A stretch of DNA of 64,000 nucleotides from Epiperipatus broadwayi (taxonomy: Eukaryota; Onychophora; Udeonychophora; Euonychophora; Peripatidae). Of the stretch, positions 12,680 to 26,320 are shown piece after piece. The notes beneath the pieces were generated by a model. That model ran no database searches and was not told the origin of the DNA. It saw only the letters and a program-made list of their open reading frames with translations. A program made the translations under genes and the position numbers. The DNA lies in NCBI GenBank assembly GCA_028023455.1, contig JAQFVV010006710.1:124001-188000 (forward strand), written 5' to 3'. Positions within the stretch are counted from its first letter, which is position 1, and every line of letters starts with the position of its first letter.

Positions 12680-14660
12680 TATGATAATTACGCAAATCGT
12701 CTCAGAAACACAAATATGTTATGCATAGATCGTTTTCTTATTGCATAATATTTTACAGTATTTTCTTCCAATTTCTTCAGTTGAAAACTTTTCTTTCTGA
12801 AATACATCAATATCATATTTAATTGCAGCTCTCCAGTGTATTCTATTATCTGTCATATCTTGCAAATGGAAACAATTAATATTGCACTTCTTTAAAATGT
12901 CTTTGATGCAATCCTTATAATGTAGACTGGTCTACCTCTTCCATAATAACCTTGCTCAAGTTCACCATAAAATGTTCTTTTAAAAAATCTTGCATTCCTT
13001 ATTCATTTTATTGTCCAATCAAATGAAGTTATTTTACAACAGTGGACTCTGTAATATCACATGAACAAGTTGAAGAGCATATTGATTGTTTTTATGAACT
13101 TGCCCATTGTATTTTTATAAATTTTACAGAACATTCTTAAATGAAACTTTTCTAAGGCTTTTATACTGTACTCATAGGATGTCCACATTTCACTTTCATA
13201 CAATAAATTAAGTAAAGTATCAGATCTATATAAAACCACATTGTAATAATTATTTCCTATGATGAAATACTCTACCCCTGAACTTGTTAAAAGCTATAGC
13301 AGCCATTAAAATTGGTGTTGTACCTTAACATCTAAATTCATCTTTATATTTATAAATATATCAAAGTATTTAAAATGGTCTACATTCTCAATATGATAAC
13401 TATAAGGGTTTTTTTCATCACTAACTGATAAAGAATTTGAATTTTTGAACATTAATTAATAAGATAAAGTTTTTATATGTTACTTTCAAAAAATTGAGTA
13501 TATTCTATAAATCATCTTTTAAACTGACAAAAAATAAATAGAACAATCATCAGAACTGTAAATATAAAATCCAAGTTCTTTTTTTTTTTTACTTTGAATT
13601 AACTCCTTTCACTAACAAATCTCTATTGATCTTGATTCCTATTTGATCTTAATTTCTATTTGAGTAATCTACCTACAAACAATTCCAAAGATCACTGTCA
13701 TAAAATTTAAAACCAATGTTGGGGTAATCACACATCTTTGTTTAACACCAGTTTTTAAAATACCTGATTTTCTCTCTATAGTAGTAACACTTCATTTTAT
13801 TATATTATGCAGAAGATGTACAATATGAATACATATTGTTGGTCAGCTAATTTCAAACAATACTACAGATCTGTCCTATTAACTGGAACAAATGCCTTAA
13901 CCAAATCAATAAAAGTACTTTTTTGCCCCAACACTTTTCTTTTATTGGTTGGCAACAAAAATCACATCTATAGTGCTTTTTCATTTTCTAAAACCACTCA
14001 TCAATGATTGGAAGCAACTTATTTAACAAAATTTTTAAAAGTACCTTTGATATAATGAATAATAATAAATATTCCATGATAATTATTACAATATTGTCTA
14101 TTCCCTTAGTTTTAAAAACTGATAAAAATAAAAACATCCTTAAAATCAGATGGCACAATTTTATGGGTCCAGATATTTCTAAAAAAATCAATATTTTTGA
14201 AGCTAAACATATCACTACCATATTTAAAATCTCCTTCAGCTACTCCATTAGAATGTGAAAATTTTCCATTTTTAGGGTTAAAAAAAGCTATTTTAATTTT
14301 ACTAAACTAGATATTTTTGTCCAAATCTAAATGAATAGATATATCATTAAAAGTTGGCATCTCAATTTTTGTATAATTATTCAAAAGATGATCATTGTCA
14401 TTATATAAAAGAGTGCCATTGTGGATTTAATAGGATTGTGATATCATTTCACAGATTCATCAGCATATTTCTGTATCTTCTTTACAGTTTTAATTTTCCA
14501 ATAATTTTTAAGCTTTCTTGTTAATCATTGAATGTCTGCCTTCAAATCTTTATATTTATTACGTTTCACATTTACTCTATTATTTTGCCAAGTAGAAAAT
14601 GCTGCATGTTTCTTTTTAATTAAATCACTAATAATATGATCATTTTTTTTTTAGTGAACC
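12680..14660 (-). mobile_element. Degraded LINE, family B
   Basis: Read on the minus strand from 14660 down, a linker contains AAFSTWQNNRVNVKRNKYKD (about 14640-14560). A block near 14140 reads IWTHKIVPSDFKDVF. The RT core follows with a KILLNKLLPI segment (about 14010), an FIDLVKAF-like catalytic block (about 13910) and a GVKQRCV block (about 13750). The thumb has LLYESEMWTSYEYSIKALEK (about 13210-13150), and the C-terminal piece has FYGELEQGYYGRGRPVY (about 12980-12930). Frameshifts and stops are frequent. The same family occurs on the plus strand at 45560-47350. It is clearly not RTE. I leave the clade open. Confidence 0.75.
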
Positions 14661-14738
14661 CATAAATAGATTTATATTACAAAAAAATCAAGTCAGATAT
14701 CACACGATCTAATTTAATAAGCTTATATTTACAAATGT

Positions 14739-14961
14739 TATATATAGAGAGCTCACAAAACAAGTTCTTAACAAGCTTTGTAGAATATCCCCAACCTCAG
14801 ACCGGTTTCTGCTACTGGCGTCTTCAGAGAGGTGCTAGGATATTCAAGTATTAGATTCCTAGTACCTCACTGAGGACGCCAGTAGCAGAAACTGGTCTGA
14901 GGTTGGGAATATTCTACAAAGCTAGTTAAAAGCTTGTTTTGCGAGCTCTATCTATATATAG
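14739..14961. repeat. Near-perfect palindrome with hammerhead-like arms
   Basis: Arms 14739-14840 and 14857-14961 are inverted copies with few mismatches around a 16-nt spacer. The ends are TA-rich next to GAGCTC. Each arm, read outward from the centre, contains CTGANGA, then GAAA, then GGTC in that order. ACCTC before the first motif can pair with GAGGT after the last. It may be a foldback MITE or a snap-back retro-insertion. No TSD could be fixed because the flanks are TA repeats. Confidence 0.8.
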
Positions 14962-17900
14962 ATTTATATGTATGCATAACACACTCCTTAAGAGAATTTT
15001 ATACTTCAGTAATATGACAGTTCCGAATATCCAAATTAGCAATTTTAGTGTTTAATAGCTATTGAAATTTTATATATATAGTAGATTCTTCTAAAAACCA
15101 AACATCAATTTTTATGTGAATATGATTGGAATATCTATTTTTAAATAAATCATACGATATAAATAAAATAAAATATCGTTATATAAGCAATAATTGTATA
15201 TACATAATAACGATAATAATACAAAAAACCTCTTTTCGGCAAATATTAATTTTAGCCTTTTCAACATTGCATACATAGCGACATCTATCTCTTTTATATA
15301 ATGCAACTATCACTTTTATATAATACAATTATCATTTTAATCTTCAAGTGTGTTAATCTACAATCTGATAAATAATACGTACGTGTAAATGCTCATATAA
15401 TGTGAACTTCTCTTTTATTCTAATCATTAATTATAATGTAATCTATTAAATGGCATTGTTGCCTAATATTCATTTATTTTATGCAATGTTTATATTGTGA
15501 TTTCACAAATAGTCAGAGAAATGTCTCCACTATTTAATTAAATATAAGCTGCGAATTTTGACACAATTTATAATATATATACATAATGATAAATAATAAT
15601 TTTATATTGAATAAATAAGTCATGTAATAACAATCTACTCAGAGAATAATTGATTTTGAAAGGTCTGATATTAATTTTATAGAATAGAGATAACTCCTTT
15701 ATAAAATTCTGATAACAAATAGTCACATATCATATATATATATAATGATAAATAATATTTTTATAATGAATAAGTATAAAGTCGTATAATAATCGAGTTT
15801 ACTTAATAAATAGTTGAGTTGCTCTTTAGATGTTATGTTCACTAATTTTTTACAATAGGTAAATGCCCACTTATTACTATATTTTAAATATTTTTATATA
15901 AAGTTATCCAGAATAACAACATCTAGAAGGCCGTTCAACTATTACTTAAATAGATCGTGATTGTCATGTGACTTTACATTTATTCAGTATAAAAGCATCA
16001 TTTACCATTACATATATGACATGAAATTATTTATTATAGTTTTACAAATGAATGAAGTACGTCTATAAAATTAATATTAATTCTTTCAAAGTCAATTTAC
16101 ATTAAAATATATTGTCTGATTTAAGATTGTTCACTGACTATTGTTGGAGATAATTTTAATATAAAAAGATCTAAAATATAGAAAGACATGGTCATTCTTG
16201 TACTATAAAAGAGGGCAATTAAACTATTAATTAAATAGATTGCATTATTATCTCATGTTATATTTATATATAGACGTGACAAAATATTATAGCATTGATA
16301 AATATATAACACTTTGAGAGATAAAAGTGCTTAGCTGTACAAATTCAAAGCTCCTCTCATTTTTCAAGTCCATAATACTCAGAAGAAAATTGCATCAACT
16401 TTCAGCTTTATCATCTTAAATAACTTAAAAGGTGACTCTGTAGTTTTTATTATCCAATCTGTATATTTGTATAAGAACTTAAGATAGCAAGAGGAAAATT
16501 GATTTCATTTTTTATCTGAGCATAGTGGATTTTCATATGAACGTGTATTACTTGGTATAACTAAGAGCTTGGAAGTCTATTTATTCAAGGTTTATATCCA
16601 AACCACATCAGCAAAGCCCAATAAACCAATAGGATAAACACTAACTATTAATTAAGTTTTGACACTTAACACCAAGATGTAGATTAAGAAAAATAATAAT
16701 AGAGTAAGAAAAATAATTATGCTATAGAATCTGAATACTAATTTGTATTATCTTTAAACAATTTTCTTGGTCTTATTCTGGTTTCAACTAATCATATTCA
16801 GATAGCAGATTTATATAAGATTAATCAATTATAATTGGATATTATTTTCAGATAAGCATCATCAGATTGACAATGAACTTGGGATATGGTGATGAAGTAA
16901 TAATTCATCCCTACTTATTCCTTTTCCTGATAATACAAAATTCTATCTAGCCTAACATTTACAATAAACAAAAATATATAATAACTAAAATTAGAGTATC
17001 ACAAACCTATTCTTCATGAATAAATAATTCCATATGCTACTTTTGTACAGCTTTAACTTTATAAATATTTTAGTGAGAGAATCAATATTGGATATTTTGA
17101 CTGAGGTTTAATACACATTTAATCTTTATCAATTATTTTTAAGGAATAGATAAACAGTTTTAATTATTAACCATAAATGATTTTTATTATAATATTAATT
17201 TAACAAAAAAATACTAAACTATAAAACAATATTTCCAATTAATTCCTCTTTTATACACTTTCTCTTGACTATTATTGTTTCTGATGTATTTAGTTCAAGA
17301 AGTTTTTTTTATCTAAACTGAGTTAAGGAAATCTTGCATTGTTTAAAAACTAAAATCTTTAGGTTTTAAACTTATTTCACACAAAATATCAAAGATAGCT
17401 CTATACTTAAGGAAATTCACTTCTTAATTCTTTTTGTAAAATAATTAATAATTACTATGTGCAAAATTCAGCTGATAAAGTTCAGTAATAGGTAATAGGG
17501 CACATCATATTGTATTTATATATTGATCTTTGTTGTTTTGAAACAATTATACAAAATATATTTATTGAAGTTCATAACCTTCACTGATAATGATGAAATA
17601 TTTTATAAAATGATGATATACTAAAAGGATTGCCTAATGCATCAGTAGTCTTCTTTTCTCATCATTTCTTCATTACAACTACTCTCCTTGAAAAAAAAAC
17701 AATAATTCAATAAGTAAAATCACTCTTTAAATTATAACTAATTTGATATATTATTGACTCAAAATAAAATCACTTATTTTCTCAAAACAAACAATCATTT
17801 TATACAAATCAATCTTTGAAATTTTTAAAACAATTCCAAGCTCCATCAAACAATCGTAAAAAAAATCAATATTTCCTCCAAATCATTAGACATGCCAACT

Positions 17901-20900
17901 TTCTGTCATATGCTAAATTTGTTTTACTAATGATAATGATGATAAATTACTATCCCATAAATTTATTTATAAGCAAATGGTTTTATTAAATTACAAAATA
18001 CACACACACATATATAAAAAGTTGTATGTTGGTTTAAGTTTACATTTAATTTAATATTATTTTAAGATGTGTTCATTTTAAATTTTGAAGCTATTTACTA
18101 AAAAATAATTAAGTTTACCTAGACTTATTTATGTGTCGAGGAAAACTTTTGATTGATTTTTAAAATATCTTTATAAATGTGAATATAAATATTTACTTTT
18201 AATTTATTGTTTTGCTTATTTAATATTTAATAGCATTTCACCCTTAATCAATTTAAAATAATGTGGTCAAATGTTATAATAATATTATTTTCTTAAACTT
18301 AAAATAATGAAGTTTTTTGAATTCTGGATTTGAATGAATAAGAAAATATTATTCATTAGACTAGTCAAGTTTTTTAAAAAAATTATATTCTCTAATAAAA
18401 AAATTAGACACCTATTTACTGATTTCTAATCAGATGGGTAGCTGGAATAGCTAGACACGGAGTCAGATATTGAAAAAAAAAAAGATAAGCCTGCTTATAA
18501 TCTGGAAAACCTTTTAAGTTTCACTTGACTTAAATTTGAATCCCTATGAATGTAGGACTACTATATTATATACACATTTTATTAGTATTTTTTTTATTGA
18601 ATCTAGTCAAAGTTGTTTTTTTTAAAGATAATATTATTTGAAAATTTATAAGGCTGATCTATTTAATTCCGATTTTTTTTCTTATTATTTTTATAATAAT
18701 ATTGTTTATTAAATATTTTTTTTAGAATATATTAATCATATCGTAGGAAAACTGCTACTATAAGTCAAGAGCACGCCCTCTATAGTCACATGATCATTTA
18801 AACATTTCCTGACATGATTAATATATATCATTATCATCATTATTATAGCTTTGTCATTATTTTAATATTTTAACCGTTTTTAACTTAATAATGAATTTTA
18901 TCATGTAATTAACATAAAAAAAAAAACAAACAAACAATTTTTGAAGTCGAAATTAACCCATCACAGTAGTTAAAAATTCTCAGTTAACTTATTTACGTTC
19001 TTTGTGCAGTTAACAAATTTTATATCTTAGGCAGAGTATTTAACGTGCATAAACTCTTCACACACACATATATGAGTGTGTATATTTCAATAAATAATAT
19101 ATACCACTAAAACATTATATGAATAAAATAAGTAGAATGAAATATTGCTTCTAAAAGACATAGGATATTTATAAATATATTCTATTTTATTTTAATATCT
19201 TTAGTCATTATGACATAGTTCATTTCTTGCACAAATTGTACTATAGAATCGTGCATGCACAACATCTTTTTTTATTTTATTTTCTAACTATATATATTTA
19301 GTTTTTTTTCCTCTCGGAGTTAGATTGGCAAAATTGTTTACAAGTACAGTTAATGATAATATATATATTTTAGCTAAAGATAGGTCAGGAATAGCATTTA
19401 ATTATCATTGATTGCAGTTTGCCATTGATTAACATCCTTTTAAAAATTTATTCTATTGTTTGGGGAAAAAATAAAAAATTACAAAAATCTTTCAAAAAAA
19501 GTTTACGGATATCAAGTCAGTTGTGAGTTAATATTTTTAAATAATTATACTTTGTATTTATTTAATATTTATAACGTCCATCATTTTCTTTTCTTCTTAA
19601 TAAATATATATTCCATTTGAATTACTGTATTAATACCGTATATTGCTGGACTGCGATACGTTAAAAAAATAATGTTAAAGGTCTTACACAAAATTAATTA
19701 AATTATACAATGCTTAATAATGTTTTTAAAGTCATAAATATTCTTTTGTCAACTGACATTATTATGTGTATATTTCATTTCGTGTTCAAATTTGGAGCTT
19801 AAAAATTGCTATAATGTTATCTTCATTATAGAATTAAAATTTTTAATCAGTCTTAAGCAAAATTGACAATAAGCAGCTTAAAAATATTTACGTATATATA
19901 TTATTTTTAATGTAATATAATTTAAATGATGTCTGCTAGATAGGATTGCTATAGATAAGTTTGTCGTGCAATTTTAACAAAACGACATCTTTTTAAGATT
20001 GCTTTAAGAATGAAAAACTGGTTTGAAATTTTAAGTAAATTTTATTTACTTTTAAGTTGTTTGTTATCAATTTTGTTTAAGATTGATTAATATATATATC
20101 ATAACAATAAGTGCTCTATTAAAAACAATTGGTAATGAATTCAGTTAACAATTAAATAATAAAAATTGTAATATTCGGTAAATAAATTTTCATCTAGGGG
20201 AATTAAAAAACAGCTAATGGGTGATCGTGTACCTGGTGGAGTGACTGAATACAATTTATTTTTAATTGACAAGAAGATTCTAGGTCCAAGTAATGATCAA
20301 ATTTTGAATCTACATAAAAACAAGCTTCCATGCAGATCCAATTATATTTCTAGATTGTTATCTCTCTCTACCTAATAAGTTATTACATTAACAAATAAAC
20401 AATCAACTTAGTTTGGATGAGGAATGACAAACACAAAATTATTAACAACAAACAATAACTTTAATGAAAGAATAGTATTATATGACAATAAAAATATCTA
20501 TTTACATATTTAATATTGAGAAACTTATATGGCAATCATGCATGAGAGAGAAAAAATCTCTGTAACTTACGATCTCTTTGAAGATATCTATAGAAAGTTA
20601 GGTTGATTTATTCTGACATCTTTGTCAGCTCACATGTACATTTTATATCTATAAACATGAGAACAAAATGGTTTATCATTGATTTTTAATATTTTTTTGA
20701 CAGTATAAGATTTTAGCTTCCTTTGGTTCCTTCTGAGGGTTTCCATTGCAGTTTTTTTTCTGAGCATTTTAAAATAAGTAGATTCACATGTTAATTATAG
20801 AAATACACTTCCATGGAATAATCACTTTAGTTGACTAGTTTTTTCTTATATAGCAAATAATATTCAAATATTTCTTATGGGTTTAATAATGATGAATAAA

Positions 20901-20931
20901 ACAATAGAATCAAGATTAAATTTTAAGGCAT
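14962..20931. other. 6 kb of AT-rich sequence without recognisable features
   Basis: Both strands were scanned for open frames, RT and transposase motifs, tRNA boxes and inverted repeats. Only short TA runs, poly-A and poly-T tracts and isolated open frames (for example 15112-15306, minus) appear. A weak B-box-like word lies near 18535. I see nothing that can be annotated. Confidence 0.5.
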
Positions 20932-21031
20932 TTTTTTTTTTCATGTGTCATAGCATTGGCCAGAAAGTGAACCTGCTAACCTGGGACAACTGCTTGTAAG
21001 GCAGATGACCATTCGACCACTAATGCTTGAC
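20932..21031 (-). mobile_element. A-tailed tRNA-derived SINE, family S1 (copy E)
   Basis: On the minus strand this reads from GTCAAGCATTAGTGGTCGA through a tRNA-like region (A-box area TGGTCGAATGGTCA, anticodon-arm-like CTGCCTTACAAGCAG, B box GGTTCACTTTC) to ATGCTATGACACATG and an A tail. AAGGCAT occurs just outside both ends (20925-20931 and 21032-21038) as a short target duplication. Four other copies lie at 35.9, 38.9, 39.1 and 39.8 kb. Confidence 0.85.
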
Positions 21032-21038
21032 AAGGCAT

Positions 21039-22070
21039 ATTGTTTGTCTATAGCTCTATATTCATCTACACTACTGGAAGGGTTGGGGAAAGCATCCTGG
21101 AGGATTTTCTACTCTATAAAACACATGATACAACTTACAAAATCTTTATAAAATTTCATTGACTTCTTGAAAGTAAGAGACATCATGGCAAAGTTTTTTT
21201 ACAATTCTTTTCCCGATTTCTTGAAAAGCAGACAAGTTTTGAAAACTTCTGTTGGTTACCATAATAACATTTTTGTATTGAAAAGAAAAAAAAAATTCTC
21301 TATTTTTAAAAGAATAAAGCAATAATAGTACAGTTTATCTTTAAACTTATTATTTTTTTTAACATTTTAAAATCACTTTAAAATTTATTCTTTATACATG
21401 AATTTTGATATTTTGTTATACATAACAATGAAAAATATTCACATCAAAGCAATGCCTGTAAACTTAGATGTGAGGGTTACAATATGTATAAATAATAATT
21501 TGGATAGAAGATATGTCATATGTAATTGTCAGTATTAATTTACATAGTCTTACAAAACTCATTTTTAATGTATTAATATTTATGCACTTGTATTTTTCTC
21601 TTTTTTCTCTTGCAGTTTGAATAACTAATTATACATGTTTGTGAGTGATTGCTGTTGATGAAGAATTTTCAAAGTGAGTTTCAACTCTCTTATTCTTGAA
21701 GTACACAGTTTAAATATTGATCAATGCTATTCAAATAAAAAATATATGTGAAACCTACATTTATCTGATTACTATTCTTTTAAGCACCAGTTAAACACAT
21801 TAAAGTAAAGAGTAAAATACTTTTAATGGACCAATCAAATTTCTTCAAAGCATGTATGAGATAATCTTTGCATTGCATAGTTTAAGTGAATTAAAAGTTT
21901 AGTGAAGCATTTTTAATTTAGAGTTGCCAAAACTCTGCTGTTGCCTTAAATTATTGTAAAGTAAATATTTTTGATAAATAGATAAAAAAAAAGTTTAATC
22001 TTCTGTATAAAATATCCTATATATTATACTTAGTTTGATATTAATTCTCTTAAGAGAAAATATATATATA
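21039..22070. other. AT-rich non-coding gap
   Basis: No gene or repeat recognised. Confidence 0.5.
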
Positions 22071-22130
22071 TAATTAGTTTCCAACCAGTAACCACCTAAA
22101 CATTCACAGTAAATATAGCAACCAATATTT
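22071..22130. repeat. 60-bp dispersed direct repeat, copy 1
   Basis: Nearly identical to 22430-22489 (one clear mismatch, C to A, before the ends diverge). It starts TAATTAGTTTCCAACCAG. Both copies have the same orientation, with 299 bases between them. Confidence 0.85.
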
Positions 22131-22429
22131 CTAACTGTTGTCAAGGCAACCTTCACACCTTTTAATAGCAAGAATGGAAATCCATTCTTACTAATGGTCC
22201 ATTGAATATATATGGACACTTAAAGATTGCAACTTGACTACAGGGTATGAAATATTGTTACAATGAAGTTTAAATAAACCTCTTTAAACATGAAATAAAC
22301 ATGTCACTATAATGCAGACTAATAAATAGTCATCTAAAACATTACTTAATGCAATACTTTTAAATTGCCCATGTATTATTTAGATATAATAAGCGAAATA
22401 GTGCCTAAAGCTAATCTGGGATAATGATG

Positions 22430-22489
22430 TAATTAGTTTCCAACCAGTAACCACCTAAACATTCACAGTAAATATAGCAAACAATATTT
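22430..22489. repeat. 60-bp dispersed direct repeat, copy 2
   Basis: Second copy of the unit at 22071-22130. Identity falls off sharply on both sides. It looks like a recent local copy rather than part of a larger duplication. Confidence 0.85.
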
Positions 22490-23559
22490 AAATGATATTA
22501 TAAACTGTATTATGTAAAGATTTAATGGAATTATGTATAGGAAAGATACTCATCATATAATTGGGCATAATTTTTATTTTAAATATATACTAATCTACAT
22601 GAGGCTTAATATATTTTTAGCATGCAATTAGTGATAGTTAGATGATTAGCAAATAATTTGGAATTATCAGGGTGAACAAAAGATGTGGAATAATAATTTT
22701 GAATATTTAATTGCAATGTTCAAGGTCAAACAAGAAATATATATATATGTGCAACAATAAATGTATAATAATTGCATAGAATAAAAGTAGTAACATTGCA
22801 CAATAATTATGTATAATTATTGTAAATAATTATATATATATATATATAATTAAATAAATAACTATAACAATAAATGTGCAGCGATTTCACTATAAATGTG
22901 TAGCAATATTGTTACATCATAGAGTTGCATAACTGGCCTTATAAGGTCAGAGAACTGTAAAAATGCTATATATGGTGAGGTGGGTAAAAAATACTAAGTA
23001 TATATAAAAAAATCCATATTTGGAAATGTTTATGAAGACTCCAGAATTTTTGAGGGGTATATAAATGTTCAGAACTTGTTCTATATGTTATGCTATTAAT
23101 GTAAGTCAGAAACACCTGCCTCTGTAAGTCCAAAAGCAGGACTAGGGTTTATTATGTGCAGGTCACCACAATCTTTTATTTTAATACACCTTAAATAGGC
23201 TATGAACATTTGTAAATATGCTCATACATTGTTTAAATTAAACTATTAGCTTACCATCTCAATTTTGCCTTTGTCAATTATTTACTTGCTGCTCACAAAA
23301 CAGCATTAATTTTGAGGTAAAGACATGAAAGTTCAAGCTTTTCTATGTGCTGAACATAATTAAGGATGCATGAGTTTTATGTATGAAAATTTAGAAGTAA
23401 TAGTGATACATTAAATTTAAAAAAAGCCATGAAGAATTACAGAACCTTTTATAGGGTGTTTGCTATTAATTTTGTTAACTATTATTAAACATAGGAGGAG
23501 CTACAGAATACTTTAAAATATTAAAAGGGCACATATAATGAAGTTATTGAAGAATAAAT
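22490..23559. other. AT-rich non-coding gap
   Basis: TA-rich sequence with a TATATATA run near 22831. No gene recognised. Confidence 0.5.
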
Positions 23560-23830
23560 ATGAAAAAAGTGATTATACAGAAAGTGGATTATTGGTTTTT
23601 ATGCTGGGATTGGGAAAAGATAAGGGGGATTTAGATATAAAGGCTATGGAGTTGACAAAGATTATGTTGCGGAAATGGGATGGAGCAGGATAGAGAAGAT
23701 TACAAGAAAACAGAGTGGGGAATGGAAAGCACAGGTAATCTGACTAACAGGTTTCTCTGGGCATAGTGGCTGAGAGATTCTTGACTCCGTATAAGGAGAA
23801 GTCACACTGCATCACAAAACTATAACAGCA
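23560..23830 (+). other. G-rich segment with a short open frame
   Basis: The plus strand is noticeably purine- and G-rich compared with its surroundings. A frame stays open from about 23562 to 23692, with a charged, protein-like translation (contains GLGKDKGDLDIKAMELTKI) that ends in a stop. It has no recognised motif. It could be a fragment of an old coding repeat or an exon. I do not assign a function. Confidence 0.25.
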
Positions 23831-25984
23831 TTCCTAAGAGAATTAGAATAACCATAGAAGATAAAACATACTAGTTCAATTTTATGAACTATTAATTAAT
23901 TGAAAAATTTATATTTAATTTAGGTTTTGGAAAGTCAAATTTGTGGTCTGGGAAAAGCTTTTGAAGATCACAAAAGGCATCTTGCTGCCTGCTGCCAATT
24001 TCTGAATTGCAGATTTATCAGGTAAATGTGGAAGCTAGAATACAATGATAGTTGCAATGGGAAGAATAATGGAAATAATAGAGCCATTGTTTATTACTAA
24101 TGCAGACTCAATGATGAAATGATAATTTAACATTATTCAATTGACTACAGTTTGGAATATGCACATATAATTTTTAAAAATATTATAATGCCATACTACA
24201 TTTAATAGTATAAGGTATTGCTGTTTTAGCATTTTCCTTTTAAAGAGGCTGTTCTGCACTGACTAAGTGAAAATATTTTTGAAATTTTCATTTTATGCAA
24301 GATGCATTTATATTTGTATACAAAATTATTACAGTTAACTATGAACTTTAATTTATATTACACATATTAAAAATAGTATAATTGACCAACATATTTACTA
24401 GCACAGTTTCAAACTGTAATTCTAAACAGATGGTCATCAACTGCTACACATGCTGTATTCATCAAAAACAACATTGATTTAATATGACCATACAATATAT
24501 GTGTAATGATTTTATACAGTCTGTTTAGAATAAAAATAATATAATAAATTTATGGAAAAATTGTATTTGATTAGGTTTTAAATATTGACATCAATTTATC
24601 TACTTAAACAGTGGTGATTTCTATATAGCTGAAATGAGATGTAAACTGTGGATGTAAATTTTAAACTTTGTTGGGCTTTATTAATTAAGGGATGTGGAAA
24701 AATGTGTAGAAAATACTGATGAAAAAAAGGAAAATACAAAGATATACCATTACATAGATGAAGTCACTAATAATTTTCAAGTAATAGTTTTTTTCAATTT
24801 AGGAATTTGTCTGTGGCTTGAAGAGGAAGTTATGCTGAAGATCCATATTTTAATGATTACAGAGGAATTATTCATTTTACTACATCAGAAAGAGAATTAA
24901 AATTGAATTATAGGATACAATAGTCAACAAATTTATCATATAATTAGTGTCTTTTATGTGACAAGAGTGCAGCAGTTTCACTCTACTGACCAAACTGAGA
25001 ATTTTTTCTAACTATTTTTAATTTTTCCATTTTCCACTTAATTTGACTCCAATATATTTTATTATTTTTTTCTTTGCAAAATTGTCATTTTGTTGGTTAT
25101 TATATTCACTATGTTTTAAAGTTGTATTTATTCATTTCAGACGTTAGTTTAATTAGTTATAAAAATATTTTTTCCATTTGCTGTACTATATTTATTAAAA
25201 TATCATAGAAAATAATTTATTAATTTTATAAATTATTATACTAATAAATTCATTAAATGTTCCAGGAAGCAGTGATATTTTCCATATTAATGAAATCTAT
25301 TATCCAGAAATAAGTCAAGAAGATCTAATTGCATTTCCATCTTGTATTTGTTTAGTTGATCACTTTCTTTTAGATAAAGAGATATAGAGGCCATCTTTGT
25401 TTAGAAAAATTATGAATTAAATGACTGAAATAAGATTATTTGTAAAATTTGATATTGAGCATATTCCTATAGTTTTCAAAACAAATTACTGTTCAGTGAG
25501 AAAATAAACTTATTGGGTATTGTATCAATATTTAACTTTTCTGTTGATCAGAGTCTAGTAATTTTTCCAAGTTTTTTATTTTCATCTATGTTAAATCAGA
25601 AGAATATTCAATTTTCAAGTCTGTATCCTAAAAAAGGTAAATTTCTGAGAATTGCTCTTCTGATGTTTAGTGACTCAATAATATATTCATCAATTGTTTT
25701 ATCAAAAATTATTATTTAGAATATAGTTGGAATTTATTTAGGATTTCTAGTTCTAATTATATTAAAAAAGTTGATTATTCTGCATTAAGAAGTGCTAGTA
25801 GAATGATATCATGTATTACAATTATTACCATGATTTTCACCGAAGGGTGACTTATTTTTTTTAGTTATATTAAAAACTTAGCATCATCATAATATTTTAA
25901 ATCTTTTCTCACTTCAGTGTCTATATATTGTGGTGTCTTTAATTCAGGATTTGTATCTACTAAAACAATCCTGCCTGTAGGTTG
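23831..25984. other. AT-rich non-coding gap
   Basis: No gene supported. Open frames at 24694-24900 and 25513-25719 are short and motif-free. A small 11-bp inverted pair (TTCTAAACAGA / TCTGTTTAGAA) brackets about 24420-24532. Confidence 0.45.
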
Positions 25985-26320
25985 ATAGTGACCGGTTAGA
26001 TTGCTTAAAAGTATTCAGATCTGTATGACTATAGAAGCTAATTAGATTGAATTGAAAAAATTACTGTGTTTTTATCTGGGCTCATAGCTTTATGATTAAC
26101 TAAACAGGTAAAAAGTAGCCACTGAAGAGTTGCACTATATTCTAAGATCTAGGTGCAGTGTTTTCAGATCCAAGGCTCAGCACTGATAAAATACACAAGA
26201 TAGAAATACTAATCTTGTTATATTGGATAAGTAGGCACTAGATAGGATTTTATGCATAAACCTTTTAGCATTCATTGTTTACTATGGCTTGCACTGGGTG
26301 ACACTATTATATGGAGAGTT
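25985..26320 (+). repeat. Dispersed repeat R, longest copy
   Basis: About 335 bp. Its last 215 bases match, inverted, 36709-36940. Its first 120 bases match 34990-35110. Its terminal 60 bases form the arms of the palindrome at 38399-38560. Shared words include AAGATCTAGGTG, CACTAGATAGGA and the end TATGGAGAGT. No protein is encoded. The R family is unknown to me. Confidence 0.7.

Noticed and set aside
13807-14258. Plus-strand frames at 13807-14007 and 14004-14258
   Set aside because: They are antisense to the family B LINE reverse transcriptase, whose motifs are readable on the minus strand.
24420-24532. Short element bounded by TTCTAAACAGA / TCTGTTTAGAA
   Set aside because: Only an 11-bp inverted pair with no target duplication or second copy; chance is plausible in AT-rich DNA.
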